Shown one piece after another: positions 48,637-56,170 of a stretch of 64,000 nucleotides of DNA. The translations under genes and the position numbers were made by a program. How positions within the stretch are numbered: position 1 is the first letter of the stretch; each line of letters starts with the position of its first letter. The DNA is from Pontibacter beigongshangensis (GTDB lineage Bacteria > Bacteroidota > Bacteroidia > Cytophagales > Hymenobacteraceae): assembly GCF_014332515.1 (NCBI RefSeq), contig NZ_VFSD01000021.1, positions 62,001-126,000 on the forward strand, given 5' to 3'. The notes beneath the pieces were generated by a model. That model saw only the letters and a program-made list of their open reading frames with translations. It had not been told where the DNA came from and made no database searches.

Positions 48637-50121
48637 TTACTTTTCCAGGGCTACTAATATTGTCCGGAAGCTCTCCAGCCCCGCCTCCAGGTTCTCGATA
48701 ATGTCCTCGGCCAGCACGTCCGGGTCGGGGAGGTTATCGAGGTCGGCTAAGGATTTGTCTTTGAGCCAGGTAATGTCGAGGCTGGTTTTGTCCCGGGCCA
48801 CGATTTCCTCGTAGGTGAATTTGCGCCAGCGGCCTTCGGGGTTGCTTTCGGCATTATAGATTTCGGTTCGCTTGTGACGGTTCTGCGGGTTGTAGAGCGT
48901 GATGAACTCGCGCAGGTCTTCGAGCTTGAGCGGGTTCTTTTTTAGGGTGTGGTGGATGTTGGTGCGGTAATCGTACACCCAGATTTCTTTTGTCCAGGGG
49001 GCCTTGCTGCTGGGTTTGTTGTCGAAGAACACCACGTTGGCTTTCACACCCTGGGCGTAGAAGATGCCGGTGGGCAGGCGCAGGATGGTGTGCACCTCCG
49101 TTGTTTCCAGCAGTTTTTTACGCACGGTTTCGCCGGCACCGCCTTCAAAGAGCACGTTATCGGGGAGTACGACTGCGGCCTGGCCTGTGGTTTTGAGCAT
49201 GCTGCGGATGTGCTGCACAAAGTTGAGCTGCTTGTTGCTGGTGGTGGCCCAGAAGTCCTGGCGGTTGTAGGTGAGGTCTTCCTTTTCCTGTTCGCCTTCG
49301 GCATTGGTAAAGGTCTGGCTGCTTTTCTTGCCGAAGGGCGGGTTGGCCAGCACGTAGTCGTGCAGCATACCGGACGGGGCAATGAGGGCATCGGCAGGAG
49401 AAATAAAGTTGTCGCTGTCGATGTCGCCGATGTTGTGCAGGAACAGGTTCATGAGCGCCAGGCGACGGGTGCTGGCCACGATTTCGTTGCCGAAGAAAGT
49501 GTTGTACTTCAGGAAAGCTCGCTCTTCTTTATCCAGCTGGTGGTGCTCCACCAGGTAATCGTAGGCTGCCAGGAAGAAGCCGCCGGTACCGCAGGCGGGG
49601 TCGGCGATGGTGCGCATAGGCTGCGGGTTTACGCATTCCACCATGGCTTTGATTAGAGGGCGCGGCGTGAAGTACTGACCGGCACCGCTCTTGGTGTCTT
49701 CGGCGTTTTTCTCCAGCAGGCCTTCGTAAATGTCACCTTTGTCTTTCACGCCCATCAGCAGCCAGTTCTCGTTGTCGATCATGCTGATGATCTTGGAGAG
49801 CTTGGCGGGGTCCTGAATTTTGTTCTGGCTCTTGGTGAAGATTTGCCCGAGGATGCCTTTCTCCTTGCCCAGCTCCTGGAGCAGGATGGTGTAATGCGCT
49901 TCGAGTTCGGCCCCCTTCAGGTCTACGAGGCTTTGCCAGTTGTATTCCAGCGGAATAGGCATCTGGCGGTTGTAAGGCGGCCGGGTATATTCGTCGGCCA
50001 TTTTCAGGAACAGCAGGTAGGTAAGCTGCTCCAGGTAATCGCCATAGCCCACGCCGTCGTCGCGGAGGGTGTTGCAGAAGGCCCAGACTTTACTTACTAT
50101 AGCGGAGTTATTATTGCTCAT
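48637..50121 (-). CDS. hsdM: Type I restriction-modification DNA methyltransferase subunit M
   Basis: Adenine N6-methyltransferase subunit that, with HsdS, protects host DNA. The 494-residue length is normal. It has an N-terminal HsdM helical domain, the AdoMet site ADPACGTGGFF (about 175) and catalytic NPPF (about 265). It is the last gene of the locus and is separated from hsdS by about 4.8 kb of other genes on the same strand. Its codons are GC-rich, like hsdR and unlike the cargo genes between. Confidence 0.96.
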   Translation of the reverse strand: MSNNNSAIVSKVWAFCNTLRDDGVGYGDYLEQLTYLLFLKMADEYTRPPYNRQMPIPLEYNWQSLVDLKGAELEAHYTILLQELGKEKGILGQIFTKSQNKIQDPAKLSKIISMIDNENWLLMGVKDKGDIYEGLLEKNAEDTKSGAGQYFTPRPLIKAMVECVNPQPMRTIADPACGTGGFFLAAYDYLVEHHQLDKEERAFLKYNTFFGNEIVASTRRLALMNLFLHNIGDIDSDNFISPADALIAPSGMLHDYVLANPPFGKKSSQTFTNAEGEQEKEDLTYNRQDFWATTSNKQLNFVQHIRSMLKTTGQAAVVLPDNVLFEGGAGETVRKKLLETTEVHTILRLPTGIFYAQGVKANVVFFDNKPSSKAPWTKEIWVYDYRTNIHHTLKKNPLKLEDLREFITLYNPQNRHKRTEIYNAESNPEGRWRKFTYEEIVARDKTSLDITWLKDKSLADLDNLPDPDVLAEDIIENLEAGLESFRTILVALEK

Positions 50122-50226
50122 TTTTGTTAAATTGGATAGTTTAATAATGCCGCAAGTTTAGCGTTAGCGTAAATGTGGCTTTTTATGAGGCCAGTTTGTA
50201 ACTGGCGGTATGAAAGAAATTTCAGG

Positions 50227-51777
50227 CTAAGATTTTCTTATTCTAGCTAAAGCAGTATCTGTTAAAAAGTATTTGCCTGTTTTGGCTGGCCCTTTAAACT
50301 CTATCATGCCTGCCACTTTTAGAATTTTAAGGTAGCGCTGAACAGTTGCTCGTGCTCTGCCCACTCTTGCTGTTATCAAGGTAAAAGGTACGCCCGACTT
50401 GTCGTTTGCCAACAAGGCTATAATTTTATTTAATGCATCGTAAGGAATATCTTTTAAACTGTCGAGTTCGCCTCTATTTACAGCATCATTTACAGCATCA
50501 TTTACAGCATCATTTACAGCATCATTTACAGCATCATTTACAGCATCATTGCCATTTACTGCGCCACTTTCTGAATTTACACCCTCACTTATACCGCCAA
50601 CAGGTTGTGCCTCTACCGGAATAGTCATTTTAAACACATCGCCTTCTTCAAATACAGGTGCTTTGCCGGGTGTGTAGTGCGGCAGGTATTTGTTTACGTT
50701 CAGGATGCCGGAGCCTAGTTCATCTACATGGCCCAACTGGGTGAAGAACTTGGCGATGACGGGATTTTTGGAAAAAGGACTAAAGTTTTCCGGGAGCAAA
50801 CGGCCGTAGGTGTGAGGGCGGTTCGCGTTTTCGGTTACGACCTTGTCGGCATATATAACCAAACGGGCCGGATAGCCGCTGGTAAACTCCCGGTGCACCA
50901 GCAAGTTTGCCACCACTTCCCGGAATATTTTACTGCGCAGGCTGATGCGCACGGCTCCTTCCAGGAAAAACTTATCGGGCAGGTGTTTGGCTATGAAATC
51001 CATCAGCTGCTCATAGGCTTCGATAAGGTTGGTTTGCACGTACAGGCGGTCGTCGTAGCGGTCCAGGTTCTGGCGGCGGAGGAGCGCATCGGTTTTGTAG
51101 TGCGGCAGCACGCTCAGGATAACTTCGTCCTGGCCCAGCAGCAGAGCGGCGGCCAGGGTGTAGCCTTCCAGACCGGTTTGCGCATCGCGGCGGTAGAGCC
51201 CGGCTTTACGGAGCAGCTGCTCATCGTCGAGGGAGAGCCAGGGGTGGTTGTAGTCGCGGCTGCGGATCAGGTTCCGGATTTTGGGGAACAGCTCCGGCTT
51301 GAAATCGGAGAAGCGCAGGGCGGCGTAGATGGTGTTTTCGGAATAGCTGGCGCTTTTGCGGGTGTAGAGCTCGGCAATGGCAGTGTGGTTGGTAAGTTTG
51401 TAGTCGCCGTCTTCGCTGCGGTCGTACACTACGCCTTTGCTTTTATGCACCTGCGAGCTTTCCGGCACCTGAATATGGATGAGCTGTTTGCCTTCGACTT
51501 CTGTTACCTGCGGCAGCAGGATAAAAGGCGGATCGAGCTTCTGCGTGTTGTTCGAAAGGTTCACGATTTCTTTTACCAGCTGCGCCACCCGGACTTCGTT
51601 TACGCCTAGCACCGTGCCATCGTCGGCAACGCCTAACAAAATATCGCCGCCGGCCCGGTTCAGGAAAGCACATACCGTTTCGAAAAGGGTAGCGGGGAGT
51701 TCAGAAACTGCTTCCTTAAACTCCAGCCGCAAACCCTCGCGTTGTTGTAGCAGGTGGTTAATCCGGGGTGAGGTCAT
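50227..51777 (-). CDS. AlbA_2 / Schlafen-like DNA-binding and ATP-binding protein
   Basis: Proteins of this type carry an N-terminal AlbA_2 domain and a C-terminal ATP-binding (HATPase_c_4-like) plus winged-helix part. They are frequent companions of type I restriction loci. From the ATG at 51777 (MTSPRINHLLQQREG) the product has 516 residues; an upstream start would add 43 unlikely residues. LRLEFKEAV and NRAGGDILLGVADDG identify the AlbA_2 domain. A linker of six NDAV repeats (encoded at 50480-50551) precedes the C-terminal helix-turn-helix region. A regulatory or defence role is inferred. Confidence 0.85.
   Translation of the reverse strand: MTSPRINHLLQQREGLRLEFKEAVSELPATLFETVCAFLNRAGGDILLGVADDGTVLGVNEVRVAQLVKEIVNLSNNTQKLDPPFILLPQVTEVEGKQLIHIQVPESSQVHKSKGVVYDRSEDGDYKLTNHTAIAELYTRKSASYSENTIYAALRFSDFKPELFPKIRNLIRSRDYNHPWLSLDDEQLLRKAGLYRRDAQTGLEGYTLAAALLLGQDEVILSVLPHYKTDALLRRQNLDRYDDRLYVQTNLIEAYEQLMDFIAKHLPDKFFLEGAVRISLRSKIFREVVANLLVHREFTSGYPARLVIYADKVVTENANRPHTYGRLLPENFSPFSKNPVIAKFFTQLGHVDELGSGILNVNKYLPHYTPGKAPVFEEGDVFKMTIPVEAQPVGGISEGVNSESGAVNGNDAVNDAVNDAVNDAVNDAVNDAVNRGELDSLKDIPYDALNKIIALLANDKSGVPFTLITARVGRARATVQRYLKILKVAGMIEFKGPAKTGKYFLTDTALARIRKS
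50480..50551. repeat. Six tandem 12-bp repeats in the AlbA_2 gene
   Basis: The unit ACAGCATCATTT is repeated six times, encoding NDAV on the minus strand. Copy-number change would lengthen or shorten the linker without shifting the frame. Confidence 0.95.
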
Positions 51778-51996
51778 TGGATTGTAGTGGCTATTGCCTA
51801 TTTGTTGGGCTTCAATTACTAAGTGTTGCAGAAGGAACAGATTTTGATTTAGATGAAAGAATTGTTGCTCATCTTCTTCTTTTCCGGAAATATCCGGAAG
51901 TCTCAATCATTTTAAAACCTCTGTTTAAATGCCCAAAACAAATACTTCTGCTTCTTAAATTCTATTTCTGGAAAAAAGCGGAAGTAATTTAATAGG

Positions 51997-53007
51997 TTAG
52001 CCATGAATCAAGGTTTGTATAAAATTCTTTACCGTATGTAAATTTATCTGTAAAGCTCTTGTTAAGATATTCCCTATGATAGCAGTTGACAAAGCAAACA
52101 AAATAGCGTAACCGAGATACCTTGAAAGTTGACTATCCTCAAATCTGAATTTGATCAAAGCATTGAAATCCTCAATAAATTGATCTCTGTCTCTTTCTTC
52201 TTTTGAAGTCTTTGTTTTTAAATGGTAAGCTAACGAATTATTATATTCATAATTTGCTGTTTGTAGATATGTTTCCCATGTATCTTTTTCTAAAAGCCTG
52301 ACGCTATTTAATTTTATATCTGATAATATATAATCGTCAGTAATATTCCGCATTATAAATAAATGGATAAGGGAAATATTAAATTTAACCCCATTATTTT
52401 CGATGTGCTCAAGTAAGGACAGATTTAGATCTCTTGTATCATTAATTCTAAGATCGATCAACTCAATGCTTGACGATATACTTTCAAAAAAAGAATTCTT
52501 TGGTCTAAAAATGTGACTAAAGTTTTTTACAAGATCAGTCTTGATCCTGATTCTATAATAGGTGTCAACTCCATGAAAACATGTAAAAGGTATTTTTACA
52601 ATGGTTCCTTCGTAATCATGTATTGGTTTACAATCAGACCTAATATCCAGTGAGTAAATGTAAAATTGAGTTTCCCCATCATGAATCACTTCAAAGTGCT
52701 TTTTATTTCCAACTGTATTTGAGCTATAATTTTCATTAAATACTGCCGTTAATAATTTTGCATTTTTTAGATTAGCTCCTAAATCATCAATTGTTGTACT
52801 GAGGTCTAATATTTCTTCTGGTAGATAAAAGCATAATTTTTGAACATTAACCCCGTTCTTAACTCTTATTCCAATATCTAAAAAGTAATCTAATTCATTA
52901 TTACTTTCGCCTTTAACTTTCCAATGATTTAAATGAAGCTGTAGTTCAGCTTTATTTTCTGAATTAAGCTTGTTTATTGGTTCATACCAGAAAGCTAAAG
53001 ATTTCAT
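51997..53007 (-). CDS. Unknown protein with C-terminal membrane anchor (restriction-island cargo)
   Basis: The 336-residue product resembles no family I recognise. It is AT-rich and Asn/Lys/Ile-rich. The soluble N-terminal about 295 residues contain mixed strands and helices, with a LCFYLPEEI segment near 58 and a SKEERDRDQFIEDF segment near 270. A single hydrophobic stretch (about 302-323, YLGYAILFALSTAIIG) is followed by a short basic tail, so it is probably tail-anchored in the inner membrane. It starts 5 bp after the ASCH gene, which makes it part of the cargo operon. A sensor or effector role in defence is a guess from position only. Confidence 0.7.
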   Translation of the reverse strand: MKSLAFWYEPINKLNSENKAELQLHLNHWKVKGESNNELDYFLDIGIRVKNGVNVQKLCFYLPEEILDLSTTIDDLGANLKNAKLLTAVFNENYSSNTVGNKKHFEVIHDGETQFYIYSLDIRSDCKPIHDYEGTIVKIPFTCFHGVDTYYRIRIKTDLVKNFSHIFRPKNSFFESISSSIELIDLRINDTRDLNLSLLEHIENNGVKFNISLIHLFIMRNITDDYILSDIKLNSVRLLEKDTWETYLQTANYEYNNSLAYHLKTKTSKEERDRDQFIEDFNALIKFRFEDSQLSRYLGYAILFALSTAIIGNILTRALQINLHTVKNFIQTLIHG

Positions 53008-53012
53008 GATTT

Positions 53013-53381
53013 TTATATGTAGAGGAACGATTGGGGAGGATGAGCATTAAAGTCTTTCTTTAAACATAAAGCATCTTGATATCTTTTAGCATTTTTTATT
53101 TTTATGGCAAAACCCTCTTCTTTCCCTTCGAAGTATTTGAAAAAGAAGCTTTTATCAATTCCAGCTTTGTGTTTAGTTTTATTCCATAATTTAGTTAAGT
53201 CATCCTTTAAAATTTCTTCTATTTCAAATTCCCCAATTACTTTTTGAACTGGGGAAGAAGCATAAACAACTATTGTTTGGATATTCTTGTTCTTAAAAAT
53301 TGTTCTTCGGAATTCAAATCCTTTCGTGCCTTCAAAAATTCTTTCTGCGAATTCTGGTTTAATGGATAATAAAACTTTCAT
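53013..53381 (-). CDS. ASCH/PUA-like domain protein
   Basis: A small protein of 122 residues with the layout of ASCH proteins: MKVLLSIKPEFAERIFEGTKGFEFRR at the start (K-P and E-F-R are typical), then VVYASSPVQKVIGEFEIEEI and a C-terminal helical part. ASCH domains bind RNA or modified nucleotides, and some are ribonucleases or amidohydrolases. Its start lies inside the end of the PIN-GNAT-PUA gene (23-bp overlap), so the two are translated together and probably work together. AT-rich. Confidence 0.75.
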   Translation of the reverse strand: MKVLLSIKPEFAERIFEGTKGFEFRRTIFKNKNIQTIVVYASSPVQKVIGEFEIEEILKDDLTKLWNKTKHKAGIDKSFFFKYFEGKEEGFAIKIKNAKRYQDALCLKKDFNAHPPQSFLYI

Positions 53382-54864
53382 CGGTTTTAGTTGCCTTCAA
53401 AATAATGTTAAGTTGGGTTTGGGTAATTCGTTTAAAACCACGTGGAGCATCTTCAATATCTTGGAAAACGCCAAGGTCAATTAATTGCTTCAGATTTATT
53501 CTTTGAGGAAAAGAGTAAACATACAGGAAATTAACCAAAAATGGCCTACTCTCTGGGTTATAATTCCAGTGTTCTTTTAACTTCACTTCCGTGAAAACGC
53601 TTCTTCTTCTAGTTTTTTTGATGAAATCTTCCACATTATCAAAGGATTGATAAATATTATCAACTACACCAATCGTTGTAACTACACTTTTGTAGAAACC
53701 TCCAGTACGATAAAAAATTATGATATCACCTTTTTGAAGGTTCCTTTCCCAAGATCGGGAAATATAGACTTTACTAATCGCATTCCTATGGGGCTGGTCA
53801 TCTATAAAGTCACCTTTTGATTCTGTATGTAAAATCGAATCAGGGATGAGTTCCGTGTGATATTCTGGATAAATGGGTACAACAAAAATATTGCCTCCTA
53901 AGCTAATGTATGGGTAAGTCTCTTTTGGATTCTGTGAGTTAAATTTTTTGGTAAAATCTCGAACATATACAAGCTCTTCATTTTTCCTGCCCCATAATTG
54001 AAAACCCCATTCTTCAAGCAGTGCTATTAATCGATTTTGTTCGTCTCTCTTGTCGAAGATTGTAACATAAATTTCTTCAACTTTATTAACTAGTGCATTA
54101 TCAAAAATAATTTTCAAGAAACGCTCACCTAGCCGAACCCCATTACTAACAACTTTAAAAGTTCCGACTTTTAGTCTCTTCTTAGGTTTGAAAATTGGGT
54201 CAATATCAGAGTATACCTCATCCGGTCCTTCCTTTTTTATATAGAGAAAAGATAATATTTTACCATTAGTCTTATTGATAGTTACATAGGCTATTTCATT
54301 CGCTTTTTTCTTAAACCATTTATCGAAGCCAGGATAATCATCTTTTAAACTGTCAAAAAATTCATCAGAAAAATCTAACTCTGCAAAATATTTTTGTTGG
54401 ACACTTAGAACCTTATATTCTACTAAATCCGGGTTCTCTGCGAAGATTTTTTCTAGGAATGAATTAATAGTGTAAACATTATCAGATATACCTAATGCAT
54501 TCGCCTTGGTATGAATCTTTTTATCTTCAGAAATTAGAATATCTACTCTTTCATTGAAGACTTCATTTAATAAGATAGTATCAATCCTATCATTTTCACT
54601 ATGATCAAATTTTTTAGATACTGCTGCGACTTCACTTGCCATCGGGGCTGTAGTTGGCAGTGCTTCATAACTCTTCATTTTCACATGAAATGCTTCAACA
54701 GTAGCTTTGTTTGGATTCCTTTCGATTTCTTGAATAGTAATAGGATGAATATACTTTGTATATTTTGCCTTATCTAACCATTTATAAAGGATGCCAATAT
54801 CTTGCTTAGAGGCTTTATTGGCTTCTCTATTGATAATTATATTCGTGTCAAGTAAAGCTTTCAT
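53359..54864 (-). CDS. PIN - GNAT-like - PUA/EVE-like fusion protein
   Basis: The 501-residue protein appears to join three domains. Residues 1-140 are a PIN nuclease with LLDTN (Asp6), Glu46 in TIQEIER, Asp92/Asp95 and Asp114 in ISEDKKI. Residues about 145-300 resemble a GNAT acyltransferase (ERFLKIIFDNAL, then a strand-helix ending EEWGFQLWGRK). Residues about 315-490 look like an EVE/ASCH-type PUA fold (LQKGDIIIFYRTGG, SVVTTIGVVDN). All PIN acidic residues are present, so RNase activity is likely. It lies 42 bp after hsdS and overlaps the ASCH gene. It is strongly AT-rich compared with hsdR and hsdM. A toxin or defence effector role is inferred. Confidence 0.7.
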   Translation of the reverse strand: MKALLDTNIIINREANKASKQDIGILYKWLDKAKYTKYIHPITIQEIERNPNKATVEAFHVKMKSYEALPTTAPMASEVAAVSKKFDHSENDRIDTILLNEVFNERVDILISEDKKIHTKANALGISDNVYTINSFLEKIFAENPDLVEYKVLSVQQKYFAELDFSDEFFDSLKDDYPGFDKWFKKKANEIAYVTINKTNGKILSFLYIKKEGPDEVYSDIDPIFKPKKRLKVGTFKVVSNGVRLGERFLKIIFDNALVNKVEEIYVTIFDKRDEQNRLIALLEEWGFQLWGRKNEELVYVRDFTKKFNSQNPKETYPYISLGGNIFVVPIYPEYHTELIPDSILHTESKGDFIDDQPHRNAISKVYISRSWERNLQKGDIIIFYRTGGFYKSVVTTIGVVDNIYQSFDNVEDFIKKTRRRSVFTEVKLKEHWNYNPESRPFLVNFLYVYSFPQRINLKQLIDLGVFQDIEDAPRGFKRITQTQLNIILKATKTDESFIIH

Positions 54865-54906
54865 AGTTTATTGTTGTTTATTGTTTTGCGACAAGGCATA
54901 GGCCTT

Positions 54907-56169
54907 TTAAGCCATTTCTACTACTGTTTTGCTGATCTTGATAAGCTTCCCCTCAAACGCCTCCTTCAAAATACTCTGCCGTAACATATCGGCCTGTTGC
55001 AGACTCTGGTTTATAGTTTCCTCCACTTTATCGCAAACACTTAGGCGACTCTCAATTTCCTGAACAATTTGAATTTGTTCTTCAAGATCAGGAACAGGAA
55101 TTTCGAATCTCTCCACCGTTTTAGTATTAAAATGCCCTAAAGCCACTCCTACCTTTTGAGCTATAATTCTGCTTTGAACAACCGAATTTAGATAATATGA
55201 AATATAATAGCTGTTTGTGTTAGTGGGCTTCTTAACTATAACTAAGTCAGAACAATTAGCATCAGGCAAACTTTCTGGAACAACACATGACGTTCCAACA
55301 TTTCCTGATCTTACAACAAGAATGTCACCTGTACTGATCTTAGATTTTGATAATTGAATATGAAATTTATCTGAAACATACTTTAATCCATTTGGGTCAT
55401 ATCTGTTAGCTTTAACATTCTGGCCCCTTAAAAAGGGAATTCCTTGGTCTATATATTGATCTTTCATAGACCCTACAAAACCAACTGTTACTTTAGGGCT
55501 AATATTCCCAATTTTCACCCACTTCCACCCTTCCGGCAGCTCACCTTCTTTAACCTCTGGATTAGTAAACCTCCCTTCAAAAGCCCACTTCAAAACAGCC
55601 TGCCGATACACTTTTAGTTGCTGCCGCGCGGTTTCTAATTGCTCTTTGCCTTTGTCTAAATCGCTGAACAGTTCTTCTAGTTTAGCAACGATTCCTCGTT
55701 GTTCTGGAAGGGTAGGAAGAACAATATTTATTGTTTCAAATTTTCCTTTATTAACAATTGCAACAGTTGTAGCGGCAGAAAGCTTTTCTAATTGATTTTT
55801 AAAATTTGGTGATTGAGCCTGATAAAAAAGAAATTTACCTTCTAATACCTTCGATGGTATAAGGGCATTAATTTGCTGATTAAAAGCAACAGGTATTTTG
55901 TTAATTGCAGTTCTTCCTAAATTCCCTATACATGTAACTAGTACAGAACCTATTGGTAAAACTCTTGCTACTTGGGTCCCTTTCTCAGAAAGATTTTCTG
56001 GAGCATCAGAAATTGGTTTATCCTGTACTTGCGGTGGCTTTACAAAAGGTATAGCAGTACCATAGTTATCAATATTATTCCTGGGAGGAGTATTACCTGT
56101 TACTGTTTTACAAATTTCTCCTAACTTTCTCACCTCCCAATGCTCCGGAAGTACACTTTTATCTATCAT
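54907..56169 (-). CDS. hsdS: Type I restriction-modification specificity subunit S
   Basis: Recognises the bipartite DNA target for the HsdM/HsdR complex. The 420-residue product has two target-recognition domains (about 1-145, starting EHWEVRKLGEIC, and about 205-360, starting EGWKWVKIGNIS). Each is followed by a conserved helical spacer: LPEQRGIVAKLEELFSDLDKG and LEEQIQIVQEIESRLS. The recognition domains are AT-rich and the spacer less so, which is common since these domains are exchanged between strains. Its ATG comes 1 bp after the hsdR stop codon. Confidence 0.95.
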   Translation of the reverse strand: MIDKSVLPEHWEVRKLGEICKTVTGNTPPRNNIDNYGTAIPFVKPPQVQDKPISDAPENLSEKGTQVARVLPIGSVLVTCIGNLGRTAINKIPVAFNQQINALIPSKVLEGKFLFYQAQSPNFKNQLEKLSAATTVAIVNKGKFETINIVLPTLPEQRGIVAKLEELFSDLDKGKEQLETARQQLKVYRQAVLKWAFEGRFTNPEVKEGELPEGWKWVKIGNISPKVTVGFVGSMKDQYIDQGIPFLRGQNVKANRYDPNGLKYVSDKFHIQLSKSKISTGDILVVRSGNVGTSCVVPESLPDANCSDLVIVKKPTNTNSYYISYYLNSVVQSRIIAQKVGVALGHFNTKTVERFEIPVPDLEEQIQIVQEIESRLSVCDKVEETINQSLQQADMLRQSILKEAFEGKLIKISKTVVEMA

Positions 56170-56170
56170 G

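Noticed and set aside
48949..49656. A 235-codon plus-strand open frame
   Set aside because: Antisense to hsdM; Val/Gly/His-rich shadow typical of GC-rich coding DNA.
50480..50551. CRISPR-like array
   Set aside because: The repeats are 12 bp, directly adjacent and in-frame coding, with no spacers.
50728..51609. A 293-codon plus-strand open frame
   Set aside because: Antisense to the AlbA_2 gene; no recognisable domain.
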